A program made the position numbers and the translations under genes. From Nautilus pompilius (taxonomy: Eukaryota > Mollusca > Cephalopoda > Nautilida > Nautilidae), in assembly GCA_018389105.1 (NCBI GenBank), contig JACATO010000069.1, positions 374,501 through 438,500 on the forward strand: a DNA stretch of 64,000 nucleotides, written 5' to 3'. Numbering within the stretch: position 1 is the stretch's first letter; the number at the start of each line of letters is the position of its first letter. Below the pieces are notes generated by a model that did not search any database, had not been told where the DNA came from, and saw only the letters and a program-made list of their open reading frames with translations. Below are positions 13,601 through 24,087 of this stretch, piece after piece.

Positions 13601-16600
13601 TCGTCTTGAGGTTGCGCAGGATCTGCTGGATACTGCCAACAGGGATCCTGAGTTCCCAAATACCGTGATAACTGGAGATGAGACGTAGGTGTACGGGTAC
13701 GACCCGGAAACCAAAGCTGAGTCATCATAGTGGAAGCACCCAACATCGCCAAGGCCGGAGAAAAATCAAGGTGATGCTGACTGTTTTCTTAGAGTACTGA
13801 GGCGTTGTGCATCATGAATACGCACCAGAAGAACAAACAGTTACAAAGGAGTACTATCAGGAAGTTCTCCGATGTCTTTGTGATGCAGTTTGGCACAAGA
13901 GACTGGATCTGTGGGCCTCGCAAAACTGGCAACTGCATCATGACAATGCCCCGACTCATTCGTCGCAGCTGATCCAAGGTTTCTTGGGAAAGGCATTTTG
14001 CTCATTCGCCAGGCTCCCTACTCTCCAGACATGGCTCCTTCTGACTTCTGGTTGTTCCCAAAAATGAAGACGCCACTGAAAGGCTCCTGCTTTGAGAGCT
14101 GAGAGGACATCATGCAGAATGAGACGGCGGAGCTGAGAGCCATTCCGGAAGAAGCATTCCAGACGTGCTTCGAACAGTGGAAGGATGGCTGGGCTAAGTG
14201 TGTGGAGGCACAAAGGGCCTACTTCGAAGAGGATTAGCAATTGAACCCCACCATGTACGTAATTTTTTTTCCCAAGCCTAAGGTCGGATACTTTTTCAAC
14301 AGACCTTGTATATATATGCACATACATATAAAAAAATTCTCAGTTGAATTCTGTTCTAAGTTAGTGCAAAACACATCTAAAAACTAAAAGAAGAAAACAA
14401 CATATTTTTGTTACAGAAGCCAACATATTCAATATATGTAGTAAAATGCTGGCTATCATAATTGCGGATTATTCAGTTAAATAATTTATCGCATAAAGGA
14501 GAATATTTTTGATGAAAACAGTTTTTGTGACAAGGTTTGAAAATAAACTTAATTTGTAACTGTAAAATTTTGATTTTCTAACACTTATATACAAGCATGT
14601 AACCATATACAATAATAAAGCACATATTAAATATGAAATGAGATTTATCTAGGTTATCCAAAGAAAAGATTTTCATATCAGCAGCAGAAATACCAGTTCA
14701 GTTAATGTTTACATGTTTATCAACATCAGCAGTTGTGATCATCTTGTGTACATGTCAAAAGAACAGCTGTATGGGTTTCATATGTAGCACAGACCTACCA
14801 ACATCTGTGAATCAGAAAAAAGAAAAAAACTTCACTTTTCTCTTATGTTCATAGATACTACAAATCTTAACTATTTTCCACTTAGCCTGTTTTAATAACC
14901 CAAAGCAAACAGTGCAAATAGCTTAACTCCTCTGCACTAAACGAATATATGAGTATCCATTAAGATCTGGTGAAGGATCAATACTGAGTTCTTGAGATCT
15001 TCTTGTAGTTACATAATACTGCTAGTCTTTAAACAGAAATAAAATAATTTATGTTTTATTCCCCTTTTTAATTATACCAGAACTGTCAACACCATCAAAC
15101 AAATACATGCAACATATTCCTTCTTATGGCATTTTTGTTACTTGTTTTCAAAATTGCTGAGCTGGATCACTGTAAAGACAACAAACAATGATGTGAATGT
15201 TTTGCTCATACCATTTGTATCAATGAATTATAATTATTATTATTATATTTTTCTTTTTTAATTGACACCATAACTAACTACTGAACTTATGAAATACCCT
15301 TTGTTAATATTTGCAAAAAAAAAAAAAAAAAGTTTTTATTGAAGGAAATTCCAGAAATGAGTTATGAATTTAGGTCATACACTTGCAAACCTGCCACTGC
15401 TGGCACTTTTCAGCAAAACAGACTATAACCATTCTGCATCTTTCAGTCACTCCCCCCCCCCTCCATTCAGACCAGATTGTGTTACTCAGGGTGAAAATAA
15501 AGCTATGTAATGAAAGAAAACAAACTAAAAATGTTCAGAAAGCAGAGGGTTAATCCAGGATTTTCCCCATCACTTTATTACCAATAAGAGAAATAAGTAA
15601 TAAACCAAAGTAGTTTTAGCATTCTTTCCCCATTGCCATCATGGGGTGTACATGTGGCTTGAGATGGTCATGAACCTATGACCTCTTGATTCCTACTTTT
15701 TTTTTTACCAACATTTTAAGTCCACTGTGTCACCTTGAAATTTATCGAGTTCATTTGGACATCCTTTGTACATAAAGTTTGTGCAGTATTAATGACAACG
15801 AACTACAAAAAAAGACTAATAATATTTTTTTAAAGAAATTATCAAAATCAAACTAAAGAAAAAGTAAAAGGATCTTATTCGCTGAAAACTGTGGAGAGGT
15901 TCCCACAATGCAATGCAGTGTTGGCTGACTAATCAAAGCAGATACTGGACGTACAAACTGCTATATAATACTTCCATGTGCTGAAAAGTCAGAAAAAGAA
16001 GACTTCCTAGAGTTTAGTTAACTGGTTGGGTTTCATTGTGTTACACTGTTTTAATTATTGACAGGCAGAAATAGTTCACATTAAACGATGACAAACCAAA
16101 GCACAAGAACACCATACAAATCTCGCATACATCTTCGAGATATAAATTGTTCTGCAATTCCTAATTCTGGCTCCCACTCCATCAACCATGCTTACAGATG
16201 ACAGATACTTACTTCATAAAATAATGGGTGACCAGCCATATCAAAAATATTGACACGCACATCTCTGTTTCTTATGCTCACCCTGCAGAAAAACAATAAA
16301 TGTGTCCATTTTGTTTTTCTTTTATTATGACAAAGCATAACCAAGAAAGACAAATAGAACTATTAACCTTAGAAGAAACCAAACAGTTTTCACTCAAATG
16401 AATCTTCCATCAAGTCAACATTTAAGTACGAACAGCTAAAATTGCTTACACTTAATGAGTGAAAAACTTAAGATAGACATTTCATAACACTCACTTTGTG
16501 ACCCCATAATCAATTCCTATTGTAATCAAGTATTTGTGGATGAATCTTTTCTCACAGTATCGTTTAATGATGCAACTCTGAAAAAAACAACAAAGGCATA

Positions 16601-18151
16601 CCAGAAATGAAAATGCAATTCAAACATTATGATTTACTAATATTTTTATTAAAACTTTAATTTCTGATTACATTCTGTGCACAAGAATGATACCAGTTGT
16701 TTTGAAATTCATATAGTTTCTGTTCTAAACAGCTTTAATGTAGTTATTTCTTGTGGAAATGTAACTATAGGTAATGAAGCAATAAATGTCCATAAATGCA
16801 TACTTTACAATTATTTGGTTAAAAACAAAATGAATTTGTCATGGTATGATTACCCTTCAACAAAAAAATTTATTTAAGGTCATACAATAATTTTGGCCAC
16901 CATTGTATGTGATATATATATATATATAATTCAGTTAAAATAAATAAACACTATAAAACTTGTAAAATAAAAACAGGATTTCTGATAGGTTATTGAAGTT
17001 ATAAAAGTTTTAATCAAAACTAGCTGCATAATAAAAAAACCACTATACTGAATAATCTAAAAAGGAAATAAAAAGCTGTCATATGTCGGAAAGGAAACTA
17101 TCAGTCTTTCAGCAAGGTGATTATGGGTGTTTACACTGTTGCTTAGCTAAACCTTACTGCCTAGCAGCAGCAGGTACCAACAAGTTCACAGCTAAGACAA
17201 AGTAAGCAGATATGTCTTTGTCAGCACCAAGACATAGAGCCCTGTGTTTAATTTACTTTACAGGAAATAATCTACTATTGAAAAACAAATTTTGGTTTAA
17301 AGAAAGACTTTTTTTTTTTCCCCTTGTTATACAAGATACTATTTTGGTCATGATGTGGATATTATCAGTATCATTTGTCTTTTAACTAAATAACACACAC
17401 ATTTTGTTTGGACTAGACTTTAATACAGTATTCTAAATTCTCAAACAATTAATGGTTGGGAAAAAAGAATCAAACACAAATATAACATCTTCTGCTATTC
17501 ATAACGATGGTGTTCAAATTAAACCAGGCTGGAGGCTGGATACCATTATGGAGATGTTATTTCAGCCAGGATTCATTTAAATATCCATAGTAATATAGAT
17601 TATGCTCCAAATCTCAAAGACAGCACGCTTTTGTCTGTTTACCTGCTTGCCAAACTCACAGAAATGCTCCAAAATTTCAACACTAATCTAGAGGAGAGGC
17701 AATGGGGAAAGAATTGACGGGTTGTTGGAAACTGGCGTTTCTCCTACCGGGGGAGAGGGAGCAATGTAGTAAACCAAGAAACTGAAAGTAGAAAAGGAAG
17801 ACACTGAAGAACAATCTTACTGCCGTCAGACGAAGACAGGTGGGCGAGGAAAGCTTTTTAAGCTCAGTTGAACGTTTTCCTTTCCTGTGGAACCAAAAGG
17901 CTGTCAGAATATGGTCGGCTGGCTAATGGTAGGTAGTTTTTGAAGCGCACAAAAGGCTTTTACTAGTGATAGTCAAACAATATCATTACTAAACCGAAAA
18001 AGATATTATAGTTTGTATGTTTATTATTACAGTGTAATAAAATATTAGTATTTAGAAAATAAAAAAAAAATCTCACCTTTCCCACTTCCACATCTCCCAT
18101 AGTAATGATTTTCACTCTCAGCGTGTTATTTTTCATACTGTTATTCTCCAT
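4508..18151 (-). CDS. DNAJC27: DNAJC27 (RBJ): Rab-like small GTPase with C-terminal J domain, 7 exons, complete
   Basis: Seven exons (18151-18077, 16577-16495, 16282-16213, 10140-9976, 6249-6133, 5317-5157, 4640-4508) with GT-AG borders join in frame into 267 residues, close to the 273 of the human protein. Motifs seen: P-loop GDVEVGKS at 19-26; DMAGH at 67-71, the RBJ form of the switch-II DTAGQ motif; NKVD at 130-133; TSA at 157-159; and a partial J domain from about 212 with KAYRKLAVLLHPDK and HPD at 239-241. The protein ends in CQ, with no prenylation motif. Known of the family: RBJ proteins bind GTP and have been linked to MEK/ERK signalling and nuclear localisation; the HPD motif contacts Hsp70. 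The ATG at 18149-18151 was chosen because it opens directly onto the conserved GTPase start. The assignment is near certain from the domain order and intron-spanning continuity. Confidence 0.96.
5157..5317 (-). CDS. DNAJC27: DNAJC27 coding exon 6
   Basis: Acceptor CTGTTAG and donor GTATGT with a split Arg codon. Encodes the linker (ENGGKR, then YSKEQLEAIQRLK) and the start of the J domain (DYEQLGLYPSAS). Confidence 0.95.
6133..6249 (-). CDS. DNAJC27: DNAJC27 coding exon 5
   Basis: Acceptor TTTCAG and donor GTGTGT; 39 codons that complete NKVD and contain VVDEMEGRLWA and the G5 motif FETSALSGEG. Confidence 0.95.
7262..8560 (+). pseudogene. Degenerate hAT (ZBED-type) transposase relic in intron 4-5 of DNAJC27
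   Basis: Peptide pieces from several frames line up in hAT transposase order. A BED-finger-like part lies near 7320-7400 (TAKTFTATNMINHLMEK). Then comes a piece like the HWLD-to-FPFP region near 7820-7930. QDVSTCWDSSYYMLE at 8133-8180 resembles the QDVxTRWNSTYxML motif. LSEKLVCLLKLFEEITKAV near 8266-8320 is followed by VIIPPILAAKLF. Many stops and frameshifts interrupt the frame, so it is inactive and old. No terminal repeats were identified. Confidence 0.65.
8855..8935 (+). repeat. tRNA-derived SINE fragment
   Basis: An A-box-like GGAGCAGAGTGATAG is followed 30 bases later by the B-box-like GGGTTCAATTCTGC (8899-8912), separated by a tRNA-like arm (TTTGCTTCTCAACCCAG). The body after the tRNA part may extend toward 9000. 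It sits in a DNAJC27 intron. Confidence 0.5.
9976..10140 (-). CDS. DNAJC27: DNAJC27 coding exon 4
   Basis: Acceptor TTCCAG and donor GTAAGC; 55 codons starting VRNEFYRDTQGALMVFDV and ending VCVCANK, the first half of the G4 motif. Confidence 0.96.
10705..12330 (-). pseudogene. Heavily decayed Tc1-like transposase relic
   Basis: On the minus strand, 11004-10760 encodes ENHGITIPPWLGQS, then DFDPSKHVYV and LEWAAIPP. These align with the Tc1 C-terminal stretch EHGI...WPAQSPDLNPIEHVWD...EEWAAIP. A weaker match to the helix-turn-helix/GRPR region lies near 12160-12100. The catalytic region between them is not readable, so the left part of the span is a guess. Confidence 0.45.
12468..12489. repeat. 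22-bp perfect palindrome in a GGCCCAATA-rich repeat cluster
   Basis: ATTGGGCCAGT is followed directly by its exact reverse complement. Related GGCCCAAT copies in both orientations recur from about 12410 to 12600. The cluster looks like a foldback or MITE-type repeat. Confidence 0.5.
12621..12662 (+). pseudogene. Tc1-like transposase fragment (third catalytic motif)
   Basis: The plus strand encodes SPDLSPTEHVLDLL, close to the Tc1 motif SPDLNPIEHVWDLL. It is in the opposite orientation to the relic next to it, so it is a separate insertion or an inverted piece. Confidence 0.4.
13009..14308 (+). mobile_element. Full-length mariner (DD34D type) element, 1300 bp
   Basis: The ends are inverted repeats of about 26 bp. 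The left reads AGGTCTGTCGAAAAAGTATC from 13011 and the right gives AGGTCTGTTGAAAAAGTATC in reverse complement, each followed by CGAC. TA target duplications flank it at 13007-13008 and 14309-14310, in an AT microsatellite. Length, TIRs and TSD are typical of mariner. It lies in the DNAJC27 intron between exons 3 and 4, on the strand opposite to the gene. Confidence 0.93.
13211..14237 (+). pseudogene. Mariner transposase pseudogene
   Basis: The frame starts MMTECVEQRSCIKFCQ at ATG 13211 and ends YFEED-TAG at 14237. The helix-turn-helix part (TIRKIQQAFGDNAMGVTQIKEW) and three catalytic Asp regions are readable: VITGDET at 13665-13685, LHHDNAPTH at 13934-13960, and a YSPDMAPSDFW-like stretch near 14020-14050. 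It is broken by a stop after the WYNRFKDGR region, by frameshifts, and by TAG in place of the conserved Trp right after GDET at 13686-13688. It cannot make active transposase. Confidence 0.9.
15640..15735 (-). repeat. tRNA-derived SINE fragment
   Basis: On the minus strand an A-box-like GTGACACAGTGGAC (15733-15720) precedes a B-box-like GGTTCATGACC (15676-15666) at tRNA-like spacing. The spacer contains an A-run that may be a later expansion. Confidence 0.45.
16213..16282 (-). CDS. DNAJC27: DNAJC27 coding exon 3
   Basis: Acceptor CTGCAG and donor GTAAGT. Encodes the strand ending in VNIFDMAGHPLFYE, which contains the G3 motif in its RBJ-specific form. Confidence 0.95.
16495..16577 (-). CDS. 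DNAJC27: DNAJC27 coding exon 2
   Basis: Acceptor TTTCAG, then the Ser that completes the P-loop, then CIIKRYCEKRF and the switch-I strand TIGIDYGVTK. The donor is GTGAGT, with the Lys codon split after two bases. Confidence 0.95.
16578..18076 (-). other. DNAJC27 intron 1, nothing recognised
   Basis: AT-rich, with a short AT microsatellite near 16916-16928. No coding or repeat feature was recognised. Confidence 0.5.
18077..18151 (-). CDS. DNAJC27: DNAJC27 coding exon 1 (residues 1-25)
   Basis: Starts at ATG 18151 and ends after GGAAAG, before GTGAGA. It carries the first beta strand and most of the P-loop (GDVEVGK). Intron phase 0. Confidence 0.93.
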
Positions 18152-18386
18152 ATCCAACTAGGCTGAATTTCAGGAATAAATATGTTATACTACTAGTATA
18201 ATTACAGTATTATTACCAGTTAGTTAGCACTATGCTTATGAATTAATAGCATATCGATTTTAAAAAGCATGTGAGCCCATCTCAATCAACCGACAAACGT
18301 CAATTTTGACTTCATCTTCACATGTTTACAGCAACTAAGATATTAAAACACACGCGACACGAATTATCTAAAGGTCCTGCTGCTAA

Positions 18387-18485
18387 TTATGACTTGGAGA
18401 AACAGAACCTGAACGCCTTCCGACAGTAACGAACATAAGCTAAATCTGCTGGCTGTAAATCTCCAGGGTGATCGACGCTCGCCAT
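18387..18485 (-). other. Possible upstream ORF in the DNAJC27 5' region
   Basis: An ATG at 18485 in a fair context (ATCATGG) opens 32 codons (starts MASVDHPGDLQPADLAYVRY, ends SKS) and stops 234 bases before the main ATG. It sits just downstream of the CCAAT/GC boxes, so it may lie in the transcribed leader. It could instead be an unrelated or chance frame. A TTCAG acceptor-like site between it and the main ATG leaves open whether the leader is spliced. Confidence 0.35.
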
Positions 18486-18499
18486 GATCGATGCGTGCG

Positions 18500-18600
18500 C
18501 CCAGCTGAAAGGTGGATTAATTCGGACCAATCGATTGGTGGGAAACACCCCGCCCCTCGGCGAGAGGGAGAAGTCGACCAATCAGGATTCATCTCTTAGC
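18500..18600 (-). promoter_or_regulatory. CCAAT/GC-box promoter region of DNAJC27
   Basis: Within 100 bp there are CCAAT at 18527-18531, an inverted CCAAT (ATTGG) at 18534-18538, an Sp1-type CCCCGCCCC at 18548-18556 and another CCAAT at 18578-18582. They lie in a locally CpG-rich island amid AT-rich sequence. No TATA box is seen. The cluster lies 350-430 bp before the DNAJC27 ATG. It could work in both directions, but no plus-strand gene is apparent. Confidence 0.55.
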
Positions 18601-18801
18601 GATCCGTCTCGCCGACGGCAGCTGCTCGAATCGTTGTCGTGCTGGCTAATAAACCGACAGGTGTAACAATAAGGTACACAGCCGGCATGAGATGGAATAT
18701 TAATTTCGTAATGCGTTTTTATGACCAACACCTATTAAAAAAAAAAAGCCTTGTGTTAATAATTTCAATTTTACCAACTTTGAGATGAAAACATCACCAT
18801 C

Positions 18802-18805
18802 ATTA

Positions 18806-18845
<40 letters not shown>
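18802..18845. repeat. (ATT)n microsatellite
   Basis: About 14 near-perfect ATT units. Confidence 0.9.
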
Positions 18846-18847
<2 letters not shown>

Positions 18848-20198
18848 TTTCCTTTCTTTGGATATTTCTGATCGACTCCCTGCTTCGATTTGCTAGATAG
18901 CCGCTTGGGAAAAAGGAAAAAAAAAACACTAACCTGAGCAAAGCCCTTTTAATTAAACTATACTGCAAGGAATCATACAGTATTTTGAGATCAGTATGCC
19001 AATGTAGAGACCGACAAGGTCTCAGGGGAAACACCTGAGGATTCGAAAGCCACCCACTTGTTTACTAACGTAAAAACTTAACCATCTAACCTTTTCAGTA
19101 TCGCATACTTTCATGAGTGGTGGAATAAACTCACCCCTAAGTACTCGTTAGTATTTGTGTTGAGCTGGCTGTATTTTTAGTCAACGCTGCATACAAACGA
19201 AATGCAGAAAGATGTTGGCCGGGGTCGCGGAGCGATTCGTCGTTACAGACAGTTACATTAATGAGGAAGGAGGTACTGTGCGACACAGTCCCTAACGGCT
19301 CAACCTGTGGTGGGCAATACAGATTTGAAGGGTAGCAGAATGCAAATGCACTCCAGCTGATATGCTGGGGAACAACAAGTATCTCTGAATTATGTATTTT
19401 CAAAGACAAGGAAATCTTCTAGTAAAAACTGCTAACATTTTAAAGAAAAAATACCACATTTTAATAATTAATTTCCTTTTTAAAAAAAAAAAAAAAAGAT
19501 GTAGATTCCCTTTGTACCGTACCTGACTTTTAATATTTAGAAGTCATTTTCCTTTTCCTTTGTGGCAATCTATCTTGGCGTGTGAAATTAAATTTAACGA
19601 TAGATTTTCTTTTTACGAGAGAAAATGAAGGCATCAGGTGTGTGCAAACAGGTAAAACCGCCAGGAGTGGAACAGAAACCTTCCAAAAAAAGTTGTTGTG
19701 AGGAGGGGAGGAGGAAATCGCTGGGTGACACCTGACTTTTTGCCTAGCTACTGTGTCTTGCTGCTCGCTCCCATCCTCTCCTCCATCTGTAGATTGTTTC
19801 CGCTCCCCCATCTATCTTTAACCCTCCTCCCACTATCTCGTTTTCCTGGTTCTCCCCCCCCCACCACCACCGACTAACGAGTTGTTCAGTACCTGGCAGG
19901 AGGTTTGCGTTCACAACTGCCCAGGTGTGAAGACGGGGCTGGAAATAAACAGGTGCACTCGGAGGAAGGAGAAGAGCTAAAGCCGGATAAACTACAACGA
20001 GGCTAAGCAGTTTTTGGCAAACGCTTTTTGTGGGCGTCTCACGAAATAGGAAGAAAAAGAGAGAAACAATGTGGTCGGTGTTGTTGAGCAGGCGAGCTTG
20101 ACCGACAGCACGTAGAAGACACACCTGCCGTTCGATTTCAATAATGTGTATGGACGGCGATTAAACTTGGATAAAACAGACGGTGGGTGATATTTTGA

Positions 20199-20240
20199 GG
20201 GGTACAGTATCCGCCTGGACACCGGGGACCGATTCCCCCC
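20199..20240 (+). repeat. tRNA-like (SINE) fragment
   Basis: GGGTACAGTATCCGCCTGGA is followed by GGGGACCGATTCCCC, a B-box-like arm. It resembles the 3' half of a tRNA-derived SINE head and is followed by T-rich sequence. Confidence 0.35.
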
Positions 20241-20639
20241 CCCTTTTTAGGCCAAATTAAATACAATCACTTTTTGGCTAGAAATGTTTATTTTTTTGTT
20301 TTATGAAAATTATTAATGTTTTTGATAAATGTCATCACAAATATATATATATATATGTTATTGTTGTCGCATCAGCGTGCAGGTATAAGTAGCATAGTGC
20401 AGCTGCACTCCATAGGGTGAGCCGTGGTCGTGTGGTCTTGGGAGACATCCTACCGAATGAGACTAAAGCAGTCGGTCGCTCCTCTATCGCCATCCACTGC
20501 ACATCGGTTGGCTTTGGGGGAAATTCCACTCGGCTAACTCGATACTCACCTTTTCTTCTTCTTCATCATCACACGGGACCCCTGGACCAATTTCTGACGC
20601 ATCAACTGCTCCACCGCCAACTCTTGTTACCAGCCAGGC

Positions 20640-20670
20640 CTCCTCGAGGACTTGGGTTCGAACCTAACAC
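20640..20670 (+). repeat. B-box-like tRNA/SINE fragment
   Basis: GGTTCGAACC at 20655-20664 matches the polymerase III B box exactly. No convincing A box is at normal distance. Confidence 0.35.
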
Positions 20671-21194
20671 GGTACCTTAACGTTAATGTCTATTTGTTTT
20701 TCTTCTCTCTCTCTGTACTATTTCTTCCTTTCATCATATGACTCTCAAAATCAATCTATCAATAAATCATATTTTCTTTAACTTTTTTCGCATACATTAT
20801 TACTATTCGATCGGAATTCTAATTCCGCATTTTCCTTTCGTTTTTTTAAATAAAATGTATTTTTTATATACGTTTGCCACTATTCGTTAGGTATTAACAC
20901 CTTTGATTTCCCCTCGTTTCCACTTGCTCTCTGAGTACAGTGTAGTATTTGGCTAATTCCGTCGCATCAGTTCAAGAAACGCTATCATGCATCGACTCGC
21001 TTACCCCCACCTTTGTTTTCATTCTTTCTTCCCTGACATCACATCAATATTTTGTTTTCCTCAGGTCACCTTTCTTCCGTGTTGCGCCTAAAACAGCTGA
21101 GCACCCCACCTTTCATCTGACTTTAGCCGGAACTAATGTAGTTCTTCTGTCCTTCTTCCTCTTCGAGTTCAGTTTTTTTTTTTAAATTCCATAT

Positions 21195-21245
21195 TTAAAA
21201 TCGCCACCTGTAGGAAGCGCCCGGTTCGAATCCAGCATGTTTCAC
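21195..21245 (+). repeat. tRNA-like (SINE) fragment
   Basis: CCCGGTTCGAATCCAGCATG is a perfect B-box/T-arm core (GGTTCGAATCC). The 5' half of the tRNA head is degraded. Confidence 0.4.
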
Positions 21246-21439
21246 CTCCTCCTTGTCATCACATTATTTGTAGCATTGTTGTATTTTTTTTAAAGATTTC
21301 AGACAAATTTTCACCGCTGCAAGCGTAGTTTACAGAGAAGCTTATATACATATAAATTTTAGCTACCTTTTAAAATCAGCAATGATAAAATTACTTAGCA
21401 CCACTTAATTGTGCATAGGGCGTGAGAGATGATCGAGAT

Positions 21440-21620
21440 GATCGTCGTGGTGATGGAAGGGAAAGAACTCGTGCTGGGGGGGTTGATCGTCGTGGTGATG
21501 GAAGGAAAGAACTCGTGCTGGGGGTTTGATCGTCGTGGTGATGCAAGGGAAAGAACTCGTGCTGGGGGGGTTTGATCGTCGTGGTGATGGAAGGGAAAGA
21601 ACTCGTGCTGGGGGGTTTGA
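21440..21620. repeat. Minisatellite, 43-46 bp unit, 4 copies
   Basis: GATCGTCGTGGTGATGG begins units at 21440, 21485, 21528 and 21574, with a degenerate fifth start at 21619. The length differences come from the G-run in each unit. Confidence 0.85.
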
Positions 21621-23393
21621 CCGTCCATCACCTGCCCTGGTAAAATGAGTTAAATAAAAATTTCGAAGCTGTTGTACCGATGGTGGGATATGATAAAAAA
21701 TATGTGGATAGTGTACTTACTACCTGCCTTTCAAACACCTTCACGCAATAGAGGGCATATGAAACGGATGACATCGGCTTGTTTCAATGTGATTTTTACC
21801 AAAAGCGAGTGGATGCAGAAAGAAAGCCCCCTGGAGGTTATCTACCTTGAAAGACGAGCTGATTTTCCAAAATCTAGAATTTGTCTTTCGAGAAAAATCC
21901 GAAATGTAGTGTTCGTGTCGCAAAATAGCATTAATTAGACGTCCCACCGGCTTCTAGTATGTGCTCAGATATTGTTCGGGTATCTAAGAACCAAAACAGT
22001 CTCTGAGGTCGGTGAGAGAAGTGCAAACAAAACTTAGTGGGGTGACCGTTAATGGCGGTTCTCTTGTGACTTATCAGAGAAGGGTTTGGATAGATGTAGA
22101 TTTTTACATCACATTAGGGTCGGGCAAGTACAAGGAATAATGGCTGGGAGAAAGAGAAGTACGGATTAAGTTTAAGATGGTAACTTTATGAAGTAGTTGA
22201 CGGGATTAGATACATATTTAACAAAAATATTCTTGAATAAAGCAAATTTAACCGATATACGTCACAGCATTATAAATGCAGCATAGCCGGTGCAACATGG
22301 ATAATAAAACTGATCAACCAATTCAATTTGTCACTGAAGTGCAAGTATTGATTTGAAACTATTGATAATTGGATTTCAGCACATTGTTTTAATAATATAC
22401 TCTGTTAGCACAAAGAAATTTAATTTATTCTGTTCAGGACAGTGTATCTGCCAGGGAAGTATGGCATCATGTTGTCTAATTAAATATCATTTGCAGATGA
22501 TAACCTGAATGATTTTTAATATCATGTTCTCTTCCTAAGCTGCCTATTGTCATCAACAATGGCTTCCTTTCTCTTCATAATAGCCGAACTAACAATTTGC
22601 ATTGACAACTCTCTTGAGTATTTTGTATTTTAACACTATTAAAAATTAATAATATGTATTCATTTTTAAAATTCAATTCAGCAAGTGCAAATGTACAATG
22701 ATAGTTTTCATAATAATGTGAATACCAGAGATTGCACACATGTCCATTAAAATCATTTACCTTACATCATGTAGGCATGGAGTCTATCAGATTATCAAAA
22801 AAAGGTAGTAGTACACAACTGAAACTTCAAAATAAACAAAAATACAAAATTGGCAGATAACAAGGGTAACAAAAAAAGATGCCTGCACATTTCTTCATTG
22901 GGTGGGATGCTCAAAGAAAGTTTTTGCATCTTTGCAGAAGTATAATGGGCAGACAGCATCAGAAATCAGAGAGAACGGCAGGATGGTATTTGTGTGTGTG
23001 CAATGTCAGCAAAGCAGATGATGTGAGGCACATTTCTGATCTGATCAGATCAGATTAGATGTGATGTCAGCAATGTGGGCATTTGTTTTGGCCATGCCCT
23101 GCTGGAGCTGAGGATATGGAGAATCAACAAGATGCTAGGTCTCCTGAGGGATGTTTCCCTAGTCAGTCATCAATATTATACTCAATGTTCGGATTGAGAT
23201 AAGCAGAGGTTTGTGATGGCGAATGCATCTTTCAAGTTCAGCCCATGTATGCTTCAAATCTTCGTCATGTTCCTCAAGCCATAAATACACTGTGGGCATG
23301 GTGGACAGGAGCATTTTCATCTTGGAAATAGCTATTTCTGTCAGGCTATTAGGGTACACATGAAGCATCACTAGATACACTTGATCAGATATT

Positions 23394-23659
23394 ATGCTGA
23401 TCAACTGATGTGGTTGCAGGCTTGGGTGTATTTAATGTGGTTTACTTTTACTTTTGGAAGGGCTGTGTGTATTTGGAGGTTGGAGGGAAGCTTGAGGATG
23501 GTGGTGATTGGGTTTGGGGATTTAGTGGGAGGAGGGGAATGTGGTATTTTGTGTTTTTTTACGTCTATGGTTAAGTTGGCCTCCCCTTTTTTGGTCCAAT
23601 TTTGGTTGCCGAGGTCCATGTTGATGCAACTTACCATGGGTTCCATGGTTTTGGCAGGG
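23394..23659 (+). pseudogene. NUMT fragment of ND4
   Basis: The frame reads ADQLMWLQAWVYLMWFT and later MVKLASPFLVQFWLP and MLMQLTMGSMVLAG. These match the ND4 RLQAGxYLM, MVKLPMF and LPKAHVEAPxAGSMVLAG motifs, with internal shortening between them. It runs without a gap into ND5 sequence at about 23660. Confidence 0.85.
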
Positions 23660-24049
23660 ATGACTAGGAGGGCCCAAATTTCTTTTTTAAGTTGGTTTCA
23701 GATGGCTTTCCTTAGCAGCTCTTACTCCTGTTTCGATTTTGGTGCACTTGTCTACCCTTGTTACTGCTGGGGTGTTTCTTATCATCCAGTTTTATCCCTT
23801 CTTGTGTAAGTATGAGTTTTCAATGTACTATTTTTATTTGTGTCTGTTGTCATTACGACTAAGGCTGGGTAACCTGGTGTTTTTAGTGAGTCATAAAGAT
23901 GATTGCTCTTTCTATTTTTATGCTGATGCAATTGGGGGTGATGATATCATCTATTGGGCTGGGGTTGCTCTGTTTCATCTGCATCCTTTTTTTTGTTTAA
24001 GGCTCTTATTTTTCTTTGTGATGGGGAAACTATTTATTGTGCATGTGCA

Positions 24050-24087
<38 letters not shown>

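Larger units (their letters stand above)
10141..16212 (-). other. DNAJC27 intron 3, a transposon landing zone
   Basis: The intron between exons 3 and 4 holds the mariner, two Tc1-like relics, the palindromic repeat cluster and a SINE piece. The rest (14310-15630 and 15740-16212) is AT-rich, and I see nothing else in it. Confidence 0.6.
18846..23393. other. Intergenic region between the DNAJC27 promoter and the NUMT
   Basis: No gene was recognised. Contents seen: tRNA-like pieces (20199-20240, 20640-20670, 21195-21245), an AT microsatellite at 20340-20357 and a minisatellite at 21440-21620. The open frames here, including one of 126 codons on the minus strand at 19744-20124, have low-complexity composition and no family resemblance. 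Confidence 0.5.

Noticed and set aside
19744-20124. A 126-codon minus-strand gene
   Set aside because: Low complexity, no domain, no splice support, and overlapping frames of similar length nearby.
21395-21631. A His/Pro-rich repeat protein on the minus strand
   Set aside because: It is only the translation of the 43-46 bp minisatellite; unit lengths differ and do not keep a frame.
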